Shown here one piece after another: positions 17,507 through 26,630 of a DNA stretch of 64,000 nt. This stretch comes from Spirosoma radiotolerans. Its GTDB lineage: Bacteria > Bacteroidota > Bacteroidia > Cytophagales > Spirosomataceae. Positions within the stretch are counted from its first letter, which is position 1; each line of letters starts with the position of its first letter. Made by a program: the position numbers and the translations under genes. Location of the stretch: the NCBI RefSeq assembly GCF_000974425.1, contig NZ_CP010429.1:5627501-5691500 (forward strand). Reading direction: 5' to 3'. The notes under the pieces are model-generated. The model saw only the letters and a list, made by a program, of their open reading frames with translations, had not been told where the DNA came from and did no database searches.

Positions 17507-17624
17507 AATCGTCGTGTAGTTTGATTTTCATCAACTCAACGGACAAACGATATGCCAAAACAGACAGAACGCCGAAAAGAAAGCAACTGAAAACATTTAC
17601 CAAACTGATTCAGTTAGGCCTGTT

Positions 17625-18242
17625 TTACTTCCACTTTATAGCACAACCAATCGGTTTAGTAATTGGGGATTGTACGGGACGCCCGCTGAGGAGACTGCTA
17701 ACCGCTTCATCGACATACCGGCGCTGTACACTGGCACTATCCTGTGGACTGTCGTCAATGGCTCCCATATACTCGAGGATAAACTGACCGCCAGCCTGCT
17801 TCAACACATACACGTCGGGTGTACGGGTGGCGCCAAACGCACGGGCGGTAGCCTGCGTTTCGTCCATGGCATATGCAAACGAGTAACTTTTTTCGCGCGA
17901 GCGGATTTTCATATTCTCGAACGAGTCGTCTTCGTAGGCCTTGGGGTCGTTAGGCATAATGGCCAGCACCGGGTAGCCCTGCGATGAAAATTTACGATCC
18001 AGTGCCATAAGACGATCTTCGTAAGCTTTTGAAAAAGGGCAGTGATTACTCATAAAAACGACGATCAGTCCTTTCTGAGACCGATAGTCAGCCAGCGTAA
18101 TCTGGCGACCGTCCACGTTTTTTAAACGAAGATCGGCTACAGCATCGCCAAGACTATAGCCTTTTGTGTTCTGGGCTGCCCCTACTTGAGTCAGTACCAG
18201 AACCAGCAATCCAGCTAATGACCAACTCGTGAATAATTTCAT
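17625..18242 (-). CDS. secreted thioredoxin-family protein (AhpC/TSA-like)
   Basis: A 205-residue protein with a signal peptide (SLAGLLVLVLTQVGAAQ). The fold signature is VFMSNHCPFSKAYEDRLMAL, which carries one Cys where thioredoxins have CxxC, so it resembles one-Cys peroxiredoxin-like proteins. Later FAYAMDETQATARAFGATRT and PDVYVLKQAGG complete the thioredoxin fold. The C-terminus ends GCAIKWK, a tail shared by a Bacteroidetes thioredoxin subfamily whose Cys may act as the resolving residue. It probably acts in periplasmic redox or heme handling; the exact substrate is unknown. Confidence 0.85.
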   Translation of the reverse strand: MKLFTSWSLAGLLVLVLTQVGAAQNTKGYSLGDAVADLRLKNVDGRQITLADYRSQKGLIVVFMSNHCPFSKAYEDRLMALDRKFSSQGYPVLAIMPNDPKAYEDDSFENMKIRSREKSYSFAYAMDETQATARAFGATRTPDVYVLKQAGGQFILEYMGAIDDSPQDSASVQRRYVDEAVSSLLSGRPVQSPITKPIGCAIKWK

Positions 18243-18715
18243 TTTTAATCGTTTAAATGTTTAATAATTAGATAGTAAACGCGTGCAAAAGATTAATCTA
18301 CATACGATCAACTGCCGCTTCGGCCACGATAGTCTAATTACCTTTAAATGTAGGCCTTTTCGGCTTGTTTACAAATTGCTCATTTTGATAAATTAGTCAA
18401 TACAAATAGCGTCTTCAATATACTTTTTAAAAAAGTTTTAGTAAGGTGTTTGAATGAGCAATTATGTGAGACTCATGTAAGAGACAGGTGCATTAAATTT
18501 TCTTTATTTATAGTTCCTTGTACTTGATGTTATTAATAATAAAAATGCGACTTTAGCTACACATAATTGATCTAAAAGGATACTAGTATATAAACAAAAA
18601 GTATGCACATGTAAGTAAATAGAAAAATGTTTATAACATAACAATTTGATAAGACATAATAGAAAACGACTAGGTTAACTTTGTAATAGAAGCGAAAACA
18701 AATCAACTCTATTTC
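18243..18715. other. AT-rich intergenic region before the nuclease gene
   Basis: This 473-bp gap between divergent genes is strongly AT-rich. I see no reading frame, RNA gene or palindrome in it. The only supported site is the -7 box at 18676-18683. Confidence 0.6.
18676..18683 (+). promoter_or_regulatory. candidate -7 box of the extracellular nuclease gene
   Basis: TAACTTTG matches TAnnTTTG, 32 bases before the ATG at 18716. The nearest TTTG upstream (18645) is 27 bp away, longer than usual. Confidence 0.4.
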
Positions 18716-21700
18716 ATGACACAAACTATACGAACGCAAGTCGTCCGCATTCTCCATTTATGTTTAATCCTCTCATTTGGGTTAGGATTATTATCGAACA
18801 GCTGGGCTCAAACCCCTCTGCTCACGGAAGATTTTAATGCAACCACGCTACCTTATTCTTTAACCAGCGCTCCGAGCTCTTGGTCAGTACACAGCGCCGG
18901 CGCTAATAGTATACAGGCAACTGATCCAGGGCTAACCCTCACAGGCCTAACAACAACTGGTGGATCAGCTACAATGACCACTTCTGGCGAGGATATTAAT
19001 CGCAAGTTTACAGCACAGACCAGTGGGGCCGTCTATGCGTCCTTTCTGGTTAATGTTGCCACGGCACAGGGTACTGGAGATTATTTTATTCATTTAGGCC
19101 CTTCAACATTAGGGACCACATTTGTCGGACGCGTCTTTGTAAAAAGTACAACAGGAGGTTTCCAATTTGGGCTGGCAAAAGCGGCTGGTGCAGAAACTCC
19201 CACTTATGCGTCAACAGTCTACAACTTTGGGGTAACCTATCTTGTTGTTTTGAAGTACTCTTTTATTACTGGTGCTTCAAATGATCAGGTTGATTTATTC
19301 GTCTCACCAACATTAGGGCAACCAGAGCCATCATCCTTAATAAATGTCGTTCCATCAACCACAGACCCTGCCGACAACATTGGTTCAATTGCCCTACGAC
19401 AGGGTAGCGGAACAAACGCTGCTGGCCTTCGGGTTGATTATATTCGGGTTGGTACTACCTGGGCAAGTGTAACTAGTGACGTAGTAAGTCCCCCCTCACC
19501 AACAGTGAGTGCCACCCCTAACCCGGTTACGCTGACTTATAATCTCGGTAGTGGTCCATCTTCGCAGACCATAACTGTAAATGCCAGCAATCTGAATCCG
19601 GCGGCCGGTGACATCACCGTAACCTCATCAAACACCGCCGTTACCCTCTCCAACGGAGGAAGTTTTGGTAATTCGGTCACACTCCCTTATACAAATTCAG
19701 GCCTGACCAGTACCACACTTGTCGCGCAATTAGCCCCCGGACTCAGTGCAGCTACTTATTCGACTACGCTGGCTTTCGCTGGTGGGGGCGCTAGCTTCAA
19801 TTTGCCAGTAAATGGAACAGTTGTCGATAACAGTGCGATAACGCTTATTCGTACTATCCAGGGCATAACTCATCTGTCGCCACTCAATGGGCAGACTGTT
19901 TCCAATGTGCAGGGTATCGTTACGGCCCTGCGGAGCAACGGTTTTTACATGCAGGACCCTAATCCAGACAATGACGACCGCACGTCGGAAGGCATTTTCG
20001 TCTTTCAGAATGCGACACCAACGGTTCCTATTGGTGCATCGGTTACGGTGGGCGGTACAGTAGCTGAGTTCCGGTCAGGTGGTAGCAGCGGGGGAAATAA
20101 CCTCACGACTACGCAGATTAGTACGCCAACAATTACAGTCCTTACCACCGGGAATACGTTGCCAGCCGCAACAATACTGGGTAATGGCGGACGGGCCATT
20201 CCAACCCAGATCATTGAAGACCAGGTGGGTGACGTAGAAACGAGCGGCTTAACATTTGATCCGGCCAGTGATGGGATTGACTTCTACGAGAGTCTGGAGG
20301 GCATGCTAGTAGCGATTAACAACCCTGTCACATCCAGTCCCACACTTGACAATAGCTCAATCTGGGTATTAGCCGATAATGGGGCTAATGCGACAGGTCG
20401 CACACCACGCGGTGGCATTGCGATCAGCGCCAGCGACTTTAACCCGGAGCGGATTCTATTGTATACCGGCGGTGGCGGCAGTTTTCCAGCTACCTCACTT
20501 GCGGGCATCAACGTCAATGCGGGCATCAGCTCACTAACGGGGATTATGGATTACTTCGGTGGAGATTATGAAGTTCTGCCGACCACTGCCCTGACCATCA
20601 CACCCAGCACGCTGGCTCGCGAAATATCATCGCTGGTACCAACAACCAATCAACTCACAGTTGGTACGTTTAATGTCGAAAATTTAGATCCCAATGATGG
20701 AGCAACTAAATTTAACAATTTAGCCAGCCGCATCGTCAATAATCTACGCTCGCCAGACATTATCAACCTGGAAGAAATTCAGGATAATAACGGCGCCACA
20801 AACAATGGTACGGTCGATGCCTCTACCACGTTCCAGACACTTATTAGTGCCATTACGGCGGCTGGTGGTCCAACGTACTCTTATCGGCAAATTGACCCGG
20901 TCAATGGGCAGGATGGTGGTGAGCCAGGCGGCAACATTCGCGTAGGCTTTCTCTTTAATGCAGCCCGTGTCTCTTTCGTCGACCGTCCGGGCGGAACGTC
21001 TACCGCAGCCGTTAACGTAACGAACGTGGGCGGCCAGCCTCAACTCTCGTTCAGTCCCGGGCGAATCGATCCAACCAACTCGGCTTTCACGAGCAGCCGT
21101 AAACCACTGGTCGGTGAGTTTATCTTTAACGGGCAGAAGATTTTTGTCATCGCGAACCACTTCAACTCGAAAGGGGGTGATCAGGATCTGTTCGGGAAAA
21201 CACAGCCACCAGTCCTCAGCAGCGAAACCCAGCGCAGACAGCAGGCGACCATCGTCCGGGATTTTGTATCCAGCATCCAGGCAATCGACCCGAATGCAAG
21301 CATCCTTGTCGCTGGTGATTTAAACGACTTTCAGTTCTCGAACCCACTTACCATTCTGAAAGGCAGTGGTCCTACTTCGCTTACAACGCTGATTGAAACC
21401 CTACCATCAAACGAACAATACACCTATAATTTCGGTGGAAATGCGCAGGTGATTGACCATATTCTGGTCAGTAGCGGATTGAGAAGTCGCTTAGATGCAT
21501 ATGACGTCGTACACATCAACTCGGAATTCTTTGATCAGGATAGCGACCATGATCCAAGCGTAGCCCGGTTTACCATACCGTCTGCGGATTTATCTCCGAT
21601 TATCCGGCTTCCACAGGCCAACTTTACGGCATCTGGCGACGATGCAACACGAAACTTTACGGTAGAGCTAACTGAATACAATGGCCAAGCGACATCTAGT

Positions 21701-22042
21701 GGAAATGTAGCGATTACGATCACGGCACCACTGGGTTATACCCTTGACTTTGATAACACCCGTACTACAATCAATGTCTCTGGCGGGCTCACTAACCCTG
21801 TAACTGTAGATAACACGAAATGGACGAGTACATCGGGCAGCAGGCAATTAACATTGACCATCAACGCAGGCCAGGTAATTTCTGGCCTCGGCACGGCTAC
21901 TCTTGGTTTCACTATGACGCGAGTAGGGGCAAGTTCGCCGAGTACATCAAATCTTACGGTAAACGTTAATGACGACCCCAGCAAGACATATGACGGGAAT
22001 TCGACTAATAACATCTTTGTTCGAAATATCAACGCGCTCTAA
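18716..22042 (+). CDS. large extracellular endonuclease/exonuclease/phosphatase-family nuclease
   Basis: A 1108-residue secreted protein. After the signal peptide (CLILSFGLGLLSNSWAQ) come a beta-sandwich region (about 30-250), an Ig-like/calx-type repeat region (about 260-380) and an OB-fold segment like that of ExeM/YhcR nucleases (HLSPLNGQTVSNVQGIVTAL near 395). The EEP catalytic domain spans about 640-960: GTFNVENLDPND, IINLEEIQDNN (catalytic Glu), ANHFNSKGGDQD, LVAGDLNDFQ (Asp, Asn) and DQDSDHDPSVARF (His). A last beta-sandwich follows (about 970-1105). It probably degrades extracellular DNA or phosphate esters. A recognisable T9SS tail is absent. Confidence 0.88.
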   Translation: MTQTIRTQVVRILHLCLILSFGLGLLSNSWAQTPLLTEDFNATTLPYSLTSAPSSWSVHSAGANSIQATDPGLTLTGLTTTGGSATMTTSGEDINRKFTAQTSGAVYASFLVNVATAQGTGDYFIHLGPSTLGTTFVGRVFVKSTTGGFQFGLAKAAGAETPTYASTVYNFGVTYLVVLKYSFITGASNDQVDLFVSPTLGQPEPSSLINVVPSTTDPADNIGSIALRQGSGTNAAGLRVDYIRVGTTWASVTSDVVSPPSPTVSATPNPVTLTYNLGSGPSSQTITVNASNLNPAAGDITVTSSNTAVTLSNGGSFGNSVTLPYTNSGLTSTTLVAQLAPGLSAATYSTTLAFAGGGASFNLPVNGTVVDNSAITLIRTIQGITHLSPLNGQTVSNVQGIVTALRSNGFYMQDPNPDNDDRTSEGIFVFQNATPTVPIGASVTVGGTVAEFRSGGSSGGNNLTTTQISTPTITVLTTGNTLPAATILGNGGRAIPTQIIEDQVGDVETSGLTFDPASDGIDFYESLEGMLVAINNPVTSSPTLDNSSIWVLADNGANATGRTPRGGIAISASDFNPERILLYTGGGGSFPATSLAGINVNAGISSLTGIMDYFGGDYEVLPTTALTITPSTLAREISSLVPTTNQLTVGTFNVENLDPNDGATKFNNLASRIVNNLRSPDIINLEEIQDNNGATNNGTVDASTTFQTLISAITAAGGPTYSYRQIDPVNGQDGGEPGGNIRVGFLFNAARVSFVDRPGGTSTAAVNVTNVGGQPQLSFSPGRIDPTNSAFTSSRKPLVGEFIFNGQKIFVIANHFNSKGGDQDLFGKTQPPVLSSETQRRQQATIVRDFVSSIQAIDPNASILVAGDLNDFQFSNPLTILKGSGPTSLTTLIETLPSNEQYTYNFGGNAQVIDHILVSSGLRSRLDAYDVVHINSEFFDQDSDHDPSVARFTIPSADLSPIIRLPQANFTASGDDATRNFTVELTEYNGQATSSGNVAITITAPLGYTLDFDNTRTTINVSGGLTNPVTVDNTKWTSTSGSRQLTLTINAGQVISGLGTATLGFTMTRVGASSPSTSNLTVNVNDDPSKTYDGNSTNNIFVRNINAL

Positions 22043-22087
22043 GCAACGCTAAGTAAGCGTTGACTCGGTCAAGCTAACAAACAAGTA

Positions 22088-22140
22088 CGCCAACACACAG
22101 CAGCCCGACCATTGGATGGTCGGGCTGCTGTGTGTTGGCG
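22088..22140. terminator. 25-bp perfect hairpin between convergent genes
   Basis: CGCCAACACACAGCAGCCCG and its full partner form a 25-bp stem with no mismatch and a 3-base loop (TGG). There is no T run on either side. It lies between the nuclease gene and the convergent T9SS-cargo gene and probably ends transcription in both directions, or protects 3' ends. Confidence 0.75.
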
Positions 22141-22173
22141 CAAACCGTTTTACCTGTTACGCCTACCGTTCGG

Positions 22174-23274
22174 CTATCGAATCAGCACGGTAAAAGTCTG
22201 TCGATAACCCTTTCCGTACACCTTAAGCCAGTATAGACCCAACGGCAGCGGTTGGTCAAAAATCAAATCAGCTTCGCCGGGCTTCCTGTCAATCCGCCCG
22301 GTCAAAACCTGTCCCGTAGGTGCTGTTAGTTGGATAGTAGCCTCGTCGGTATTCCATAGCCGCACATGAATTTGAGTAGGACTTGCCGGGTTAGGATACA
22401 CACTGACTACCGGTTCATTGGCCCGTATGATCGTTGATATAACAGCGTACGTGTGAATTTTCCCGCCCACGTCGATCTGCTTCAGTCGGTAATAATTAGC
22501 TCCAGTATGGGGATTAAGATCAGTTAGCCCATAATATTGGCGCTCATTTATAGTGCCAGCGGCTGCAATTTCACCCACAGGGATGAATTCGTCTAAATTG
22601 TCACTACGTTCAACCCGAAAGTGATCGGCGTTGTATTCACTGGCTGTTGACCAGGCCAGTTGAACGCGGTCGCCTTCGGGTTTGGCCGTGAACGAAAGTA
22701 AAGTAACTGGCAATACGACAGCGTTGATCTGAATCTCATCCAGTTTAAGCGTTCCACCACCTGCCGTCGGATTGCAGGCATAAATGCGGAACGTGATGGC
22801 ACTTGACTGATTAATAAACCCGGCGCTGGTCAAGGCAATTGAGGCCACCTGGTAATTCGTTGCTGTACTTTGTGAATGAATATCACTACTGAATCCATCA
22901 ACACTCGAGCGAACGGTCAGTTGCTGCGGCCCCTGTGCCGATCGGGCGAAAGCAAATGACAGAGTAGTTAAGGTAATAGTAGCTGTACCGGCTGGTTGCA
23001 CTGAAAACTGAACATACTCCGTCTGGTCGCAGCGCGTTGTTGACCAGTTTTGCACATTGGCTCCTGAATTGACGTAACCGGATGAATACGGACTCACAGC
23101 CAGCAAATTAACACCCACATAGCTAACGCTTGAGGCAGTTACTAACCCGCTCGACGAGGTACCGTTGTCGTTCCCCTCGAATGTCCAGCTAGCCGTAAAC
23201 GGGGTTGTCTGGGCTTTTCCGATCGACAAGGCTAACAGCCAGACAAACGCAAAAATGACGGAAAATTTCCTCAT
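22174..23274 (-). CDS. secreted protein with T9SS type A sorting domain
   Basis: A 366-residue protein exported by Sec (FAFVWLLALSIGKAQ) and then, by its tail, across the outer membrane by the type IX system. The C-terminal sorting domain (about residues 285-366) has VVSVYPNPASPTQIHVRLW and ends LYWLKVYGKGYRQTFTVLIR, as in family TIGR04183. Residues about 25-185 form a jelly-roll-like domain (YVQFSVQPAGTATITLTTLS) and about 190-280 a fibronectin-like domain (LPVTLLSFTAKPEGDRVQLA). No catalytic motif is evident; it is probably an adhesin or binding protein. Confidence 0.88.
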   Translation of the reverse strand: MRKFSVIFAFVWLLALSIGKAQTTPFTASWTFEGNDNGTSSSGLVTASSVSYVGVNLLAVSPYSSGYVNSGANVQNWSTTRCDQTEYVQFSVQPAGTATITLTTLSFAFARSAQGPQQLTVRSSVDGFSSDIHSQSTATNYQVASIALTSAGFINQSSAITFRIYACNPTAGGGTLKLDEIQINAVVLPVTLLSFTAKPEGDRVQLAWSTASEYNADHFRVERSDNLDEFIPVGEIAAAGTINERQYYGLTDLNPHTGANYYRLKQIDVGGKIHTYAVISTIIRANEPVVSVYPNPASPTQIHVRLWNTDEATIQLTAPTGQVLTGRIDRKPGEADLIFDQPLPLGLYWLKVYGKGYRQTFTVLIR

Positions 23275-23335
23275 AGACAGGCGTATTTGTGCGAGAACAC
23301 ATATTTCGCCTGCAACCTATAAAAATATAAGTAAC

Positions 23336-24538
23336 CTAGTACACAAATTTACCTACTTCGCTTTCTATTGTTACCTGCTTGCCATCGAATGGCTCTACCC
23401 GGCCAATTATCTGAGCCTCAATACCAAAGGTTTCGGCTATATCAATAACCCGTTGGGCATTCGCTTCTGGCAAATAAATCTCCAGTCTATGCCCCATATT
23501 AAAGACCTTATACATTTCCTGCCAACTTGTGCCACTTTCAGCCTGAATCAGCCGAAATAAAGGAGGTATTGGGAACAGGTTATCTTTAATGATATGCAGG
23601 TTGTCCACAAAATGAAGGACTTTCGTTTGCGCCCCTCCCGAACAGTGAACCATGCCATGAATTTGAGCCCGGAGTTCGTCCAACAACACTTTGGCAACAG
23701 GCGCGTAGGTACGGGTAGGCGATAGAATGAGTTGCCCTACAGTAACACCAGCCGGAACAGCGAGCTGTGCCGGTCCACTTTCCGACGAAACGGGGGACAG
23801 CGTATCCGTTAGCTTTTTGGACCCGCTATAGATCAACGACTTATTAATGGCGGGATCGAAGCTTTCGGGGTATTGGTTGGCCAGATAATGAGCCAGCACA
23901 TCATGCCGGGCCGATGTCAGGCCATTGCTGCCCATGCCACCGTTGTAAGCGGTTTCGTAGGATGCCTGCCCATAGGACGCAAGCCCAACCACAACATCAC
24001 CGGCTTGAATTCGATCGTTACTGATTACCTGATCGCGTCGCATCCGGGCAATAACTGTGCTATCGACAATAACGGTCCTTACTAAATCACCGACATCGGC
24101 GGTTTCCCCCCCGGTACTATAAATCTCGATGCCATGATCGCGCAGCATCTGCAACACCTCTTCCGTGCCGTTAATGACTTCGGCAATAACCTCGCCCGGA
24201 ATCAGGTTTTTATTACGACCAATCGTCGATGACAGGAGCATGGGGCCCGTTGCCCCGGCACAGATCAGGTCGTCGGTATTCATGACAACTGCATCCTGCG
24301 CTATCCCCTTCCAAACGCTCAAATCACCAGTTTCGCGCCAGTAAAGATATGCCAGTGCCGACTTTGTGCCGGCTCCGTCTGCGTGCATAATGGTGCAATA
24401 GTCTGGATCGCCGGCCAGTGTATCGGGCACAATTTTGCAGAATGCCTTCGGAAACAGGCCTTTATCGAGTTGGGCAATCGCGTTGTGAACGTCTTCTTTA
24501 CTGGCGGAAACTCCGCGCTGGGCATACCGATCTGTCAT
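23336..24538 (-). CDS. purM: phosphoribosylformylglycinamidine cyclo-ligase (AIR synthase)
   Basis: A 400-residue enzyme of de novo purine synthesis that closes FGAM to AIR with ATP. Typical motifs are MHADGAGTKSALAYL, STGGETADVGDLVRT and VVGLASYGQASYETAYNGG. The start at 24538 (MTDRYAQRGVSASKEDVH) matches the family; the ORF could be read from 24574, but that codon lies upstream of the promoter box at 24543-24550. It is somewhat longer than E. coli PurM, as is usual in Bacteroidetes. purE and purF lie elsewhere in this window, so the pathway genes are scattered. Confidence 0.93.
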   Translation of the reverse strand: MTDRYAQRGVSASKEDVHNAIAQLDKGLFPKAFCKIVPDTLAGDPDYCTIMHADGAGTKSALAYLYWRETGDLSVWKGIAQDAVVMNTDDLICAGATGPMLLSSTIGRNKNLIPGEVIAEVINGTEEVLQMLRDHGIEIYSTGGETADVGDLVRTVIVDSTVIARMRRDQVISNDRIQAGDVVVGLASYGQASYETAYNGGMGSNGLTSARHDVLAHYLANQYPESFDPAINKSLIYSGSKKLTDTLSPVSSESGPAQLAVPAGVTVGQLILSPTRTYAPVAKVLLDELRAQIHGMVHCSGGAQTKVLHFVDNLHIIKDNLFPIPPLFRLIQAESGTSWQEMYKVFNMGHRLEIYLPEANAQRVIDIAETFGIEAQIIGRVEPFDGKQVTIESEVGKFVY

Positions 24539-24542
24539 GGGA

Positions 24543-24575
24543 CAAAGGTAAGGAGAAAAGCCCCCAACCCCCAAA
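24543..24575 (-). promoter_or_regulatory. promoter of purM, close to leaderless
   Basis: On the minus strand TTTG (24575-24572) and TACCTTTG (24550-24543) are separated by 21 bp, an almost ideal Bacteroidetes promoter. The start ATG (24538) follows only 4 bases after the -7 box, so the transcript should begin at or within a few bases of the start codon. Confidence 0.65.
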
Positions 24576-24600
24576 GGAGGCTTATAATAGCCTGATGAAG

Positions 24601-25599
24601 TTACAGGAGAGCTCCTTTTGAAGATTGATGGCTGTCATAAACGATGCCAGCCTCCGCCCGAACGGCATCTAACAAGGCCATCAGGTTTAAGCTATCATCG
24701 AGCGACCAGAGCGGGCTTTCGGTCCGCCCTTCGGCCAGGCACTGCATCACATGCCGGGCTTCGTAGTCGTAGCCATGCGTCGTTCGGGTAAAATCAAATT
24801 CGGTTGGTTCCTCGTTTTCCCTAACAAGAGTAACACCCATCGTTTCGTGGAATCGGCTATGAATACGGATCTGCCCGGTTTCGCCCTGAATCAGGCCTAT
24901 GCAGTCCGTTTGCGCTTGTAATGTACTGTCCAGCAACGCTATGGCTCCGTCGGAATAGGTTAGCACCATGCCACATTGTTCATCGACGCCAGTTGACCCG
25001 AAAATAGCCGATGCCTTCACGCCCGTGGGTTTACCCAGAATGAGATAGGATAAAAACAGGGGATAAATACCAATATCGAGTAATGACCCACCGCCCAACG
25101 CTTTATCGAAAAGCCGACCTTCGGGCGAGAAAGGAGCTTTAAAGCCAAAGTTTGCCTTCACAGAGACGACCTTACCAATAGCACCAGCCTGAACGAGCGC
25201 CAGGGCTTTTTCAATGCCGGGCATAAATCGGCTCCAGAGGGCTTCCATCAGAAATACCCCCTTCGCACGGGCCAGATCAACCATGTCCCGAACCTGTTCG
25301 CTGTTCATGGCAAAGGGCTTCTCACCCAATACGGAAACGCCCCCATTGAGCAGCATCAGCGCATTTTCGTGGTGTTTGATATGTGGGGTGGCCACATAAA
25401 CCACATCCAGATCAGGCAAAGTGAGTAGCTCTTCGTACGAACCGAACGCATGCGGTGCACCATACGCAGAAGCAAATTCTTCCGCCCGTTGCTGATTCGT
25501 GGATGCCACTGCATACAGTTGAGCATCAGGTAAGGTAAGCAGATCCTGCGCAAATTTGTGGGCAATACGGCCCGGTCCTAGAATTCCCCAGCGAGTCAT
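24601..25599 (-). CDS. Gfo/Idh/MocA family NAD(P)-dependent oxidoreductase
   Basis: A 332-residue cytoplasmic dehydrogenase. The N-terminal Rossmann fold starts WGILGPGRIAHKFAQDL, and the family Glu-Lys-Pro motif is GEKPFAMN near residue 95. The C-terminal beta-sheet domain follows (FGFKAPFSPEGRLFDKALGG). Members oxidise or reduce sugars, inositols or dihydrodiols; trans-dihydrodiol dehydrogenase-like members look closest. The substrate cannot be read from sequence. A TACATTTG box at 25655-25662 on the minus strand may be its promoter. purM follows 62 bp downstream but has its own promoter. Confidence 0.88.
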   Translation of the reverse strand: MTRWGILGPGRIAHKFAQDLLTLPDAQLYAVASTNQQRAEEFASAYGAPHAFGSYEELLTLPDLDVVYVATPHIKHHENALMLLNGGVSVLGEKPFAMNSEQVRDMVDLARAKGVFLMEALWSRFMPGIEKALALVQAGAIGKVVSVKANFGFKAPFSPEGRLFDKALGGGSLLDIGIYPLFLSYLILGKPTGVKASAIFGSTGVDEQCGMVLTYSDGAIALLDSTLQAQTDCIGLIQGETGQIRIHSRFHETMGVTLVRENEEPTEFDFTRTTHGYDYEARHVMQCLAEGRTESPLWSLDDSLNLMALLDAVRAEAGIVYDSHQSSKGALL

Positions 25600-25654
25600 G
25601 GTAAAGGGTTAAGAGAGGTTAGCTATTGAATAAATTGACCATCTGGCCAGCCGT

Positions 25655-25662
25655 CAAATGTA
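25655..25662 (-). promoter_or_regulatory. candidate -7 box of the Gfo/Idh/MocA gene
   Basis: Read on the minus strand this is TACATTTG, a TAnnTTTG match, 56 bases before the start codon. A TTG lies 24 bp further upstream, longer than the usual spacing. Confidence 0.35.
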
Positions 25663-25703
25663 TCTTTTTTTTCTAAGTTGCACCCTCAACAACTCAACAA
25701 TCC

Positions 25704-26567
25704 GTGAAAAGCAGTCCATTCTTCTTTTTATCTTTTCTTTTTTTTCTGGTGCAAACTGCTTCGTTCGCCCAAATTGTCGAACAGCCCGACCCGCTGCGCC
25801 CATCGACAATTACGCCCGATAGTACAAAGGCCAAAACCCCGGCAGACTCAAGCAAAAAGGCGGTAGATAGCAGCAGTACTACCAAAAAAGACACAACCAC
25901 TCCAACACAGACACACATTTTCCGATACCGCTTTACGGCCGATGGCACCATTACATCGGGTAATGTTAACCGCACGCTCCTGCAACTTACCAGCGCCGTC
26001 GACTATGAACTGAGCCATTATTTCAAGCTATCGAGCAGTCCGTCGTTTGTGTATGGCAAACAGAATGGGATACTGGCGGAACGGGAATGGTTCGGTGATT
26101 TTCGGACGACGTATCGGTACGAAAAGAGACTCTATTACCTGGCCTTTGGATCGTATGAGCGGAGCAACCTCCGGCAGATCAATAACCGCTGGACAGCGGC
26201 AGGCGGTATTGGCTACAAACTCCTTAATCACAAACGAGCCTACATCTCGATTACCGATGTGATTATGAATGAAAACACGGACTTTATTGAACTGGAAGAC
26301 ATTTATATTGTCCGTAACTCGCTGCGTGTTTTTGGTGAGTATTCGTTAGCGAATGACCGTGTCACTGTTACCCACACGGCTTTTTATCAGCCTGCGCTGG
26401 GCCAGTACAACATCCGATGGAACGCCAGCCTGAGTGTTCAGATAAAGTTAACCTCGGCCACTAGCCTACGCACAACGTTGGCCAATGCCTACGAGAGTCT
26501 GGTGGTGCCCGGTCGTCAGAACAATGATCTTCGATTTACGGTGGGCTTGGTATACGAACGAAAATAG
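25704..26567 (+). CDS. DUF481-like outer-membrane beta-barrel protein
   Basis: A 287-residue exported protein: signal peptide FFFLSFLFFLVQTASFAQ, then a low-complexity Thr/Ser/Lys/Asp linker (about residues 25-70), then about 210 residues of alternating beta strands rich in Tyr and Arg (for example FGDFRTTYRYEKRLYYLAFG and YISITDVIMNENTDFIELED). The last strand ends in an aromatic/charged VYERK, suiting insertion in the outer membrane. The pattern fits DUF481 (YdiY-like) salt-stress barrels. Its stop codon lies inside a 59-nt palindrome. Confidence 0.75.
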   Translation: MKSSPFFFLSFLFFLVQTASFAQIVEQPDPLRPSTITPDSTKAKTPADSSKKAVDSSSTTKKDTTTPTQTHIFRYRFTADGTITSGNVNRTLLQLTSAVDYELSHYFKLSSSPSFVYGKQNGILAEREWFGDFRTTYRYEKRLYYLAFGSYERSNLRQINNRWTAAGGIGYKLLNHKRAYISITDVIMNENTDFIELEDIYIVRNSLRVFGEYSLANDRVTVTHTAFYQPALGQYNIRWNASLSVQIKLTSATSLRTTLANAYESLVVPGRQNNDLRFTVGLVYERK

Positions 26568-26620
26568 CGAGGGGATGCAAACACACTAAATTAGTGCGTT
26601 TGCATCCCCTCGCTATTTTT
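26561..26620. terminator. 59-nt palindrome, two-way terminator
   Basis: AAAATAGCGAGGGGATGCAA and its partner form a 29-bp stem with one mismatch and almost no loop (CACTAA-A-TTAGTG). The A run on the left and T run on the right suit termination on both strands of the convergent genes. The stop codon of the DUF481 gene (26565-26567) is inside the left arm. Confidence 0.9.
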
Positions 26621-26630
26621 AAACGAATAG

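Noticed and set aside
18572..18757. 61-codon minus-strand ORF over the nuclease promoter
   Set aside because: It has the composition of AT-rich non-coding DNA and overlaps the start of the nuclease gene.
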